The notes under the pieces are model-generated. The model was not told where the DNA came from. It saw nothing but the letters and a program-made list of their open reading frames with translations, and searched no databases. Below, piece by piece: positions 43,601-55,600 of a DNA stretch of 64,000 nt. Within the stretch, counting starts at the first letter, position 1. The number at the start of each line of letters is the position of its first letter. Position numbers and translations under genes: made by a program. The DNA comes from Megalonaias nervosa (lineage: Eukaryota; Mollusca; Bivalvia; Unionida; Unionidae): the NCBI GenBank assembly GCA_016617855.1, contig JAECUM010001777.1:104961-168960 (forward strand), in the 5' to 3' direction.

Positions 43601-46600
43601 TTGGAGGTTTGTGATGGACATGTGGACAAAATTTATCCCATGGCCAGACTCTGCATCACAGCTTACGGTAGCAGTGAATGCAAATATGACTTTATCAGAA
43701 TATGGAAAAAATGCAGTGATGGCAGTTCTGTAACCATCAAATTTGCCAATAATGTTTTAAGGCTTTTACATGTTTTACCCTTTATCTGTTGTTATTATAT
43801 GTATATATTTACAGAAATTTATTGTTTTATATTTTATATTTTATTTTTTTGCACTTAAATTTACATTGTTTAGAAGGGTTTAACTTCCTAAATATTTGTT
43901 CATGTCTCTTCTTGCTCTTGATGATTTTCTGCAACACACTGAACCTTCCTATCATATTCCACAAACACTGCAGGCTGAGGGTGATGAGCATATTGTGCCA
44001 GACACATCTTATGTGTGCCTTCATTTACTTTATATTTCTTACACCTACTGCAATTTCCACAGTTTCAATGAGATGACAAAATGAAAAATTTGGAAAATAA
44101 CAAACGGAAAATGTCCACAAATCACTTGCTACTTAAAACAAGTGAAAAACATAAATAAACAAACACAAATGATATGATACTTGAGCACATGATCAGAATG
44201 AATTAAGTCCACAACTGCAAAAAATCAATTCACATAAACACTGCTCAAATATTTTTTAAACTATTGGTTGCAACATGTAACAAATACATTAATGCACACC
44301 ACTGTATCAATTTTCTGGAAAAATGGGCTGAAATCACAAAGATATTCAACAATTTTGAGATACCTTGTGGTACTATGTTGATATGACTAACCAAAAGCAT
44401 ACACTGGTTTACTACTGGTGCCACCTAAGTGTCAATAGGAGGTAATGGTTAAGAGTTTCTTCCCTTTGTCTACATACTATATAGAAAGCAAAGATGAATT
44501 TTCTGGTCTTTTTAGGATGCCTTGATTGGGAGCTAGCAGAGTTTATCTTCCTAACGTTAATATGATTATGGAATATGTCTGAACAAGAAAATGGATTACT
44601 CTAATTTTATGTTACTCAATGGTTACATGGTTAAATGATAAAGATACAGATAACAATCTTTACAGTGGCAGGCAGTGAATCCATCTAAATGGATATTCAT
44701 CAAGCAGATGTTGTAAGGGCTGTTCCAGTAAAACATACTGCCCGGGGGGAAGGCACTTTCAAATTCAACCAACCCACAACAGAAGCAATTTAAAAAAAAT
44801 TAAGATCCACCGTCAGATATGTTTTAATCGAAAAACACTGCCCCCTACAGAAGCATATTATTTTTTTACATAATTTCTGGTTATGGGTTAGTGGGTGGTA
44901 GAAGCAATTTTAATATTGGGTTGGGGACAGAAGCGATTTAAATGACAGCTGGCTGGAGGTAATCTACTGAATTCTTATAGATCATATAATCTACTGCATA
45001 TTTTTATTTGTATTCATTCATTATAATTAATCTTTTGTCCTTTTTTTTATTTGTCTGTCAGCCATGTATGTCTCTGATACTGTGAAATCACAAATTTTCT
45101 TGGTGGCTTATTATTTGTAGATATCATTGATCAGTCCCTTAATACCTACTAATTTAATGTCCATGAATATAGATTTTATATTAGGGATTTCTATTCTATT
45201 ACAGAAATTATGAATTTGTATCCTTACTAAACTGTGTTTACTAAAGTGATCACTATGTTTTGCTATTTTTCTTTGTTCTCAGGCATGCTGCTTTTGATTA
45301 GAATAATAGTTAAATCTTGTATTGCTTTAAATGTGTGGTCAGATGCCACGATTCCCTTGTTATTATGTTTTTTTCAATAAATGTTTTGCTGAACTTATAA
45401 TACATGATTTGTCAGAAAAAAATCATTAATGCCTGTAAAAGCCATGTTGCATTATTTCTGCCTACTTTTACACTATATTATTTCTTGTAAGAACACATAT
45501 TTCAATTACCGTGTTATTTTTATGCCTTCTTGCAAGACTAATATAAAGTTTAAAGAAAAAGAAATATAGCAAGTCAAACATTTTTATATCATAAATTAGA
45601 TTTTAAAAAATGGATGAAAGTCAAGGAATCATTTTTTCCCAGAGTACTCGTAAAATCAATGTCATTGCAGTTAACTGTATTGTCAACAGCATCATCATCA
45701 CTGATGGCCTAGCAGTAACATTCTGCACTTTTAAACCAGTTGTCACAGGTTCTATCTCCCACTTCTAGTCTTTCATATGAGACTTATACCTATGGTCTGA
45801 GGGGCTTTCATGGCAGAGTATAAAATGCTTATCTTGTGATACAGATCTGAGGGGCTTCCATGGCAGAGTGGTACAAGATGCTTGTCATGTGATTACTTGA
45901 TTCCAATGTGTAAATGAGAATGTTGCCAGTTACTTGTGGAAAGTCAGCGGTTCTACATAAATAGTGTCTCAAAAGTACTTGGATTTCCTTCAGCAGTAAA
46001 ACTGGCTGCCATATATAGATTCTCTTCATCTGAAAATGGTGTAAAGGCCATAATGATCTACCGAAACCGGAGATCTCATGCCTAAATGACTTCAGCTGTT
46101 GGCGATAAACATCAAATCAACAGAGGCTCCAGGTGCCCTAGTGTACTAAGGTGCTTGCTTTTACAGATCACTTGCACATCTCACAGAGAGAATTTTTGTC
46201 ACAGTTCAACCAATTTGGGTTGGTGGTCTTTCGGGGTTCTTCCTCCACCTAATATACTGTTAACACCCCCCCCCAACCCAAACCAAACCAAACCAAACTA
46301 AATCAACCAACTAATCAACTGTGGCAACAGCAGCAAAGGTACTAGTCCATCATTTTTGCCACAGCTGTATGAGTTTATAAATTTTAACTCCAGTAATTTT
46401 TGTAGACCTTTGAATATTTTCAATTATGCCTTTCTGACCAATACCTAAAAGTCATCATCAGTTGGTACAAATGGATTTTTCATGGTGAGCATATGAGATG
46501 GAGAAGTCTTGAGCAATCCTGCATCACACACTGCCAAAAAGTTTACATTTTAACTCACTTAAATTTCTCTAACAATGTCCATTGTTCCAACCTGAACTGT

Positions 46601-49600
46601 TATAACTTATTCAAGCTATATTCACCGTTATCTGGAGATGTGCATCGGTAATAAATATTTGTAACAAAGTATGAGAATGCATCATTGTTTTTCAATGATG
46701 CATTTGAACTTGAGCAACAACCAGAATCAACAAACCAAGAAATGAAATTATTCACATCTCTCAGGCAGAAGTACAGTGTATAATCATAATCTGCCAAAAG
46801 ATTTTTCAATCTTTAAATCTGCCATATTTTTTTCCAACCATACTGATTCAGTGGACATAATCACCAGAATGGACAGAAACAGAGCAGAACAGATATAACC
46901 AGAAGGTTATAATTGATTTGAGTAGTTAAATTCACGTAGTTTAGTTAACTGTACATCCTTTATTGTCTTTCCTTTGATGTAATTTCTTACTGAAGCTGAG
47001 AAAATAATGTTGCACACATCAAAAAAGAGGCACACTTCTACTCATTATTGCTGTTATTATACTTCTCCATTCCAGCCTGTTCTTATGAACTTGTCCCCCC
47101 CACATACTGTTTGTCATGTTTATGATATGTATCTAAATTTGTCACTTACTTTTCCTACAACTATACTAATTGTTTGTGAATATGCATATCAATGTGAAAT
47201 GTAACGGGGAGACTAAATCTAAGACAGAAAACCTCTACATTTCTGGATGTATTCTGCTTGGATTCCATGTTTCTGCACAAAACTCAAAGAGTTCAAGACT
47301 CGCTGTACTAATTCAGTTCCCATTGTAAACCTGTGCAAACACCATGATATTAAAATTCAATAACTTAAAATTTCGAGTGCTCATGATCAAATTTGTATCA
47401 GTATAGACACATCTATGATGACTGCTTTTGTGAAAAGAAAACCGTAACAGCTGTACCATTTTCTGGATCTACACAAATTTGAAATGTGTGCTTTCAATAC
47501 TACACCAAAGTGTCAGGTGCTGATTTCAGTAATGAGTCTTCCAAACTCAGGTCTGTAAATGGAAGGAAATTATAAAACAATGTCCCTGACTTTTTTCAGT
47601 TACAAGCAAGACAAGCTCTCAAAAGATTTTTTAAAACAAAAATCTTACTTTCATTATCAACCAATCAGGGACAGTCAAACCATGTATACTCTATTTTATC
47701 TTTACTGATTTATAGTATGGTTCTTGTTCTTTCATATCTGTAGTAATGTGAGTCCTTCAACAACTCTCAATGGTTGTATGCCTTTTTTGACCATGCTGAC
47801 TGGAAACACTGTAAGATAATGTTCAAGTAACAGAAATACCATGGGATAACCAGACCAATAAAATCAAATAAAATGGTCAAGTTATCTCCCCTGCAAGGAT
47901 GCTGCCAGGATTTCAGGATTTAATCTAGATTTGTGTGTGTGTGTGATCTCCAATGAGGAAGTGGTGGCGGGAGGAATAGCCATTGTTAAATATCTCCCTA
48001 ACACTTAAATATATGTCACTCTTTCTTACTGTTCCACTCTCTTAAGGCTCTACTGAAATCAAAATACTCAAAGAGATGTTATCTCTAGTTGTATAGCGAT
48101 TATTACTGTGATGTCATTGGGCATGGTCATGTGGTTCTGGTGGGGTCTTGGTTGGGATGGCAGAAAGACCAAAGGCTTACTCCATATTTGACAGCTAATT
48201 ATGATGTTGTCAAAAAAATTAAAATTTTTCTAACAATTCAGTTGGACACGGATTATATACTTGATTCATAGTCAATGAACAGGTTCTAGAATTGATGTGT
48301 TTATTTTGGAGCCATGTTCCTCCATCACATTCAAGATTTGAATAAACCAAAGGTGAAATTAGAACAGTTGCATCTTAAATTACTATCAAGGCAACTTTAA
48401 ATGTTATTTAATATGAGACTTTAATGCCAGAACTCATAGTTTCAGTGATTTTGGGTTAAAAAATGAATTTCTTCTCAAACAACTCAGTTTGGTACAGATT
48501 ACATTGTTTTTTAATGATACTGAGAATTCTTGATGTGTAAAAATTGCACAAGAAATGAACAACATCAGATCAGGAAATTAATACCACTTGGGAAAAACTG
48601 ATAGGAATATGCAGAAATAATGATAGTATTGTTTAAATGGAATATGTGGTTACAATACGATTGCTGGTTCTATAACACTGCAAAATACATCTTGTACAAC
48701 TATTCTGTTGTTTCTAACAACACTCTGTAATATGGTAATAATTTTTGCACACATGAAGTTGACCCACTTTTTACTTTTGTCCCTTGCTAATTAATAGTTT
48801 TAGATTTTACAACAAAACTAAGCACATTTTACCTTTGACAATAATAAATGATCACAAATATTTAGATTGTGAGAAAATAGAAGTTACAATTTTATTAAAA
48901 GTATTGGTACCAGTAAAACTAAAGGAGATGGTAAAAAAGAATCAGGATGAACAGATTAGTAGTGTAGTAAAGAATCCATATATCAGAATGACATCACGTA
49001 TTTTTTCATCAATTTCATCATTAGTTAATGACACTGCTTCAAAATGTTGTGTACTAGCTAACAGTAATCCAATTTGTAATACAAATACCAAATGATGGCT
49101 TGGAACTAAGTGCCAAAAGGTCTGCAGAAAATATCAACATCCTCAGGATATACAGAGGAATAACCAAACACAAACAGGACAAATTTTATCCATTTTGCTT
49201 TGAGTTTACACATTTCAGTCAGTTCCTTATGTTTAATGTCATTCAATTTTTGCACACAGAGAGCATGTACTTCATCTGGTAATACATCTGCATGATATGA
49301 AAGTTAGTCTCATTATTCTTTTGTTGCCATAGTGGTTCTGCCAACTAGAAATCTACACACACTTTATTAGGCTGTATGGGGATTCTCTGATGTTCCCTAT
49401 GAGCATTAATCTGTTGATTGTTTCTGAATTTAATATGATCCTCCTCCTCTGTGTACAAATATTATTCTGTGCTGAAAACAATCTTTCATTGCCTGCTGTC
49501 TGAAACGCATATGCATAACTAGCTTGAACAAGTTACTGTTCTTTATGGTTGTGCAATTTTCAACATCTCACAGGTATGGCCCCATGGGTATTCTCTCTCT

Positions 49601-52600
49601 GATATCTCTGTTCCAAAAAGAAAAGTTTTCACTAACATCAACCCTGCCAAAGGTTCACTTCCTTGAATCAGTGCTTTGCTGCCTCTTATGCCAGATGTTT
49701 TTTCTCTTCCATAATGCTGTATTAGGGTTTTAAGTCTAACATTCCCTTAGTCTGCTTCTTCAGACATGGGTAGTCATACAATGTAAGACATAGCACATGT
49801 TGTTTTTGTTTAAGTGCTACCATCATCCCTGATGGGTCTTACGTGGTAGGACTAAGTCATGGGTATCTTGCATAAATATAACCGGCATCCTGTCCATCCA
49901 CCACGTACATCGGACTTGCACTCAACATCAATTTTGGGCTCAAAATCACACACTGGTATTTCCAGTGACATTTTCCCAATGTCCAACAGACTAATATACA
50001 TGAAATTCATTGTCATCATAGCTATCACCAGCCAGTATTTGCTGACTGAAAACGTCTGACGACAAACCCTGTTGTGATTCAACCATGTTGGTTTCCTGTG
50101 TGGTCCTTATTTGGAACATGCATTTGTAAAACTTCCATGATGAAGTAAAGTTAAAACTACCATAAAATGCTTGTTCCAGGGCCCCATGAACCAAACAAAT
50201 TTAGTTTAACAGCCAATCATGTCGAACCGAAGCATCTAGCTATTTTAACGTTTGCCTTCCTGAATCTGGATGTCGCATCAAACACTGCGATACTGCTACT
50301 GGCAGCGCGAATTATGTCACGAAATGCACTTTTAATGTTAAAAGTTGAATAAAAATTGCATACTGTGCAAAGCACGTTTTATATCCGCAACGTTGATGTA
50401 ATTTGCGGAACACGTATCACAGTTTTAAAAGTATGCAAATTCGTACAAATGAGGTGTACTCGCATGTATTGGCATCAATTTCTGACCCAATGTTTTTATC
50501 CACATTAAACCACTAGCAGGGGGCCCCCGAGTGGCTGAGTGGTCTAAAGCGCTGATCGTTACAGATCACTGCCATCTCACCTCTGTCTGCGTGAGTTCGA
50601 GTCCAGGCTCGGCTAACATGGGTACGTGAGAAAGCCTGCCAGTAGCTTCTCGTGGGTCGGTGGTTCTTCCCGGGGTTTTCCAGGGTTCTTCCTCCACCAT
50701 TAATACTGGCCTCCATGTATAGCCTATCTTGTGCTGAAAAATGGTGTTAAACCTTATAACAACAACAACCACCACCACTAGGAGGGGGTTATATGCAATT
50801 TTAAATATATATTTGTTTTTTTCTGACAACCCCACCAGTGATTTCTCATTTTGTTAACACAACCCACAACATAAGTGATTTTCCTAATCAACCTTCCACT
50901 GTCAGAATCAAAATAGTTAGAAACACAACCTCCTACAGGAGATATTTGAAGTGCCGTCCCCAGGGGGGTAGGGTTATGTTTTACTGGAACAGCCCTAACT
51001 TGAAAACATTTTAACATTCATTAAATTTATGTAAGAAATCTGCAAGCAAAGATATTATAGAAAATAAAATCATGTTGAATAATATATTTGCAAACTTAGT
51101 TTTTCAATGGAATTCATAAAAAATGTGTGATCCTTGAGGTGTGCCTTGCCATAATTAACATTTTACTGTCATTTGTAAGATTGTGTTAATCTAAGATTGT
51201 GCCTATTGAGTTACTGCATCAAAACTTTTCCAGTGGAGTGTAAAGATATCTGATACTGGTAATTTCAACAGCAGTAACCAATGTGTAATCCTACTCATTA
51301 CTTTAGTGTCAGTGAAACCTTTCATAAGAAAAATACTTTTAGATTTCAGTGACTTAAGAATATGACTGAGTTTAATCAAGTGACTGGAGATTGTAGTTAC
51401 TACATCAAAATTTTCCAGTCAGTGTAAAAATACCTGATGCTGGTAATTTCGACAGTAATGACAACTATGTAGTTTTCTGTATAGTGGAGATAAAGGAGTT
51501 GGGGGGGCTTAAACTAATTTTAACAATTCATTACTTATCTGTTGCTATTGCATAGCTGTACATTTCTGGGAGGAAAATACCCCAACCGTATCATGAAAAT
51601 TCATCCTCCCATTACAGTGAATCAGAATATTCCTGAAAACTGGATCGCCTCTGGGACACATCACATATTCTTCCCCATGCAAACTGCCTGTTCATTCTTT
51701 TTTTGAGGGAGCAGCCAAACTTTGGTTGACATCTGTGTGAGGTGGGAAGAGGGAATCTGGCATGAGCCACATCTAGGCGAAGGGCTAATCACTTCCTTGT
51801 GGTGGAAGGCCCCACATCCCATCAGGATTTAGAGGGATAATAGAGAAGGAAGGGAATGTCAATCCAATCCCCTTCCATAATCTGGCATCTGTAAGCCAAT
51901 GCAAGGTCGCCTGCAGGATAAAGTGGCAGTTTGGCATGGGGTGGGTTTACTCGGCTCAATCCAAATCCCTGTATCGCTGAGCTACAATGACCAGTACTCA
52001 GGACCCAGTAAAGACCCATTAAAGACTCTTCAGGTGACCCAGATCTGGAGAGACCCTTTGTCCGATCTGAGAGACTTGAAATCTGTGAGGGAGGAAAGAC
52101 CTTTTGCCCAATCTGAGAGACTCGAGATCTGAGAGGGGGGAAAGAACCGGATGAGGTGAGTGGCACAACTCACTTTTGCCCTGCACCGAGCTGTGGGCCA
52201 GTAGAGGGTGTTGTTCCCCCTTCATGGGGGGGGGGAGACACAACTCACTGTCAGGTCTTATGGACAAGGAGGGTGCTGCACCTCCTTAATGGGATGGCAT
52301 GAGTCACTCCACCCATTTATAAACTCCCTTTAAAGGGGGTCCACTAACCCTAAGAGACTCCAAAGAGATGGGATAATTGTTCTGAGACCTGATTAACTTG
52401 GAGAACAAGATCCATAGAAAAATCTTTAGAAGACATGGAAGGAGCCTTCTTCCTTATTTTGTAGGTACATCTCTGCTCAGCATGATCCCGACCTCGTTTG
52501 ACCACAGGCTGCCAAAAGTACAACCATCTGTCCTCTGGCAGTGTGTGCAAGGTAATCAAGTAAGGTGCATGCCCCAAGGGGATCTCCTATGACAACACCT

Positions 52601-55600
52601 ACCCCACTCTGCTTAGATTCTGCTTTTGTAAATGAAAGGTGAAATTTTTTTTATATAAAACTTCTATCCAACCAAATGTACACACAAAATAATGCATGGA
52701 CTATGTCTACACTAATATAATAATTTCAGTAAGAAGCCACCATTCACTTGCATGTTTTCATAAGATTAAATTGTAAAAAGGAAGCCATGCTAAGCTCAGT
52801 ACAGAACAAAAACATAAGATAATCAAGTCAACCAGGTTTAACAAAGTTAGAGACTACAAAGTTTGCAAACAACACAGGCAGGTTTGATTGTAATAATAAT
52901 GCAAGAAAACAAGGAATGATGCACGAAACTAATACTGAAGAAGAAACTGTGTTTGATAGCTGAACACTTGATATGAAGACAAAAAGTGGTGTGTGACCTG
53001 CTTACCATGTATAAAATAGCACAATTAATGTTAAAGGTAATGTGAATTAAATGATCATTTAATAAACAATGGATAAAGATGAGTCCATAGACCACAATAT
53101 ATGCAAGGATTGGGAATTTAAACAGAATACCCATCTTTAGCTACAAAAAAAGCACAACCAAATTTGAATCACTAATTAAATAAATGTCAAGCTGTACACC
53201 ATTTGTATGGAACAAATGCTAATAACTCTCAAGAGAGCTTAAATTAGCTGAGAGAAAACTCTCTGGGGTTTAGTCCAAAAAATTACAAAGAATATGCACA
53301 CAAGAGAAACAGTAAATTTGCCTGTTGACCCATGAAGCAATGGCAAATCTTCTTTGACTTAAACAATGTAGACATTCCTACACGTTGACTGAGAAAAGAA
53401 TAAATTGCATTACACACAGGCAAGAATTTGTAGGGTGTCCCAGAGGCAATCCAGCATTCTGGGACATTCTGGTTCATGCTAATGGAAGGATGAATTTTCA
53501 ACAGATGGTCAGGGTATTTTCCAACCAGAAAAGTACCAGCTATACAATAGCAACAGATATGGTATTTCTGATATTAACGTAAGTTTACTCAATAAATGTT
53601 TAGTTCAGACTCATGAAAAGGTTAATGATGATCAAAATGGATACAAGAATTGTGATTACATATACAATCTCTGTATTATGATAACAACGGTGATGTTTAA
53701 TCTGTCTGCAATAATTACATTTTGTTTCGCTAAACTAAAATGACAGGATGGTCCAAATTCATTCTGAAAGCCATGGAATGCTCCAAACCCTATCAAAATC
53801 TCTAACAAATGTTTGACAAGTAATTTTTAATCCCCCCCAGTAACGGTAAACATGCATACGACTTGTTTGAGTGTAACAGATTCCTTGTAACTTTTACAAG
53901 AACATTTCTGCAAGACATTACAGAAGAATTCTGTACACAGTAGTATTTTAAGCAAAGCCAGCTGTCAGGTGGGAAGCAATCTCAATGTATCCAAGATGAA
54001 ACTGGAATTGTTGGCTACCTGGAAGTCTTGAACAGCCTCTTGTGGATTACCACTGTAATACATGAGACTGCCTCGGAGATGTAAAGTAGGGGCATGGTAG
54101 GGGTTCATTCCCAATGACTGGTTAAAACGGCTTCTAGCTGCCCTTGAGTTGCCAATTTCTCTGAAAAATCAAATCATACAAATCCTCCATCAAGATGACA
54201 GATACTAATCACAATAAGGGTTCCACCAAAGACTAATCTTGCTTGTGAATTACTGTGTGATACACCTTACATGCAAAAGCTTTAACATGAATATAGACCT
54301 TATTTCCACCACTTGAAATTAATGCCTCATTAAATGTAATACCATTATCACATGTATGCTTTTCAAGTACCAAAATATGAAACAGACACCTCATTTTTGG
54401 CTTTCAAGTACTAAAGTTCCAGAAATATGATACTAATATGTCATACATGCTTTTCAAGTTCGAGAAATGTGATACTAATATCTCATACATGGTCTTCAAG
54501 TACCAACATGTGATACTGGTATCTCAAACATGCTTTTCAAGTTCCAGAAATGTGATGCTAATATCTCATAAATGCTTTTCAAGTTCCAGAAATGTGATAC
54601 TAATATCTTATAAATTCTTTTCAAGTTACAGAAATGTGATACCAATATTTCATCTATATCTAAGAATGACAAAGTGATTTTCTTTTGATACTGAGAATTT
54701 TAAAGTTTTCAAAGACAATGGCCATTAAAAATATACTGAATGAAAAGTGCAAGACACTGGAACAAAAAAGATTTAGTTTTAATATGTAGCTCTATCCAAA
54801 AATCATCTGGTTTCATAGCTATCTCAACAAGAACCAGAGTTTTTGTTTCAAATTCCAAAATTTTAACAACAATTCTATTAAGGGCTGTTTCATTTAAACA
54901 TACATGGTATCCAGAGAAGGCAGTTTTTGAAAAATATATGCCAGGGTAATTTGATTTCACAGAGTTCATACTGAAATGATAAAAAAATTCTAATCTGCAT
55001 CAATGGGTGAGAACCCCTCTTTAAAAGTGCCTTCCCTGGGTCCCATGTATGTTTTAATGGAACAGCCTTAAGCAACAAGATATTCTAGATACCTGAATTG
55101 ATTATCTTACATTTTAAAAGTAACCTCTTCAAAATGTGGAAAAATCTTTTGCATATAATATCATATTAATTCACTATTTTATCATTTATCTTAGCTTTTC
55201 ATTTCCTTGTTGTCCCCATATCTCTGGAAATTCTTTGTCTACCGCTGTGAAAAATAAATCAACAGTTTGGCCATGATATGAGGTTCAACAAAGTGGAATA
55301 AAAGTGCAAATTAATAACATGTTTTACCACTATCTTACCACACTTAAGTTTGTCAGTGAATGGCTTGAAGGACATAATAATGTTTCTTTGTGAGCAGTAA
55401 ATCACTAACAGGAGCAGACACAAAGAAAATTGCTGTAATTTTTATAACCATTCTGACTTTTACCTCCAAATGATGACAAATGCCAGCATAGAACATCTGG
55501 GCTACTGTATGTTAAAGTTTCATACAACTGTAAACAGCATAGTTCTGCCAGTGCACACTGCACCTGCAGTTCATAGTCTACAAAGTTTGCATGTAATCAC

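Noticed and set aside
48784..49095. 103-codon plus-strand frame
   Set aside because: No recognised domain, no splice context linking it to further exons, and composition like random AT-rich sequence.
50521..50604. tRNA gene
   Set aside because: A and B boxes are present, but the sequence continues into a SINE body with a tail and target duplication, so it is a retroposon head and not a tRNA gene.
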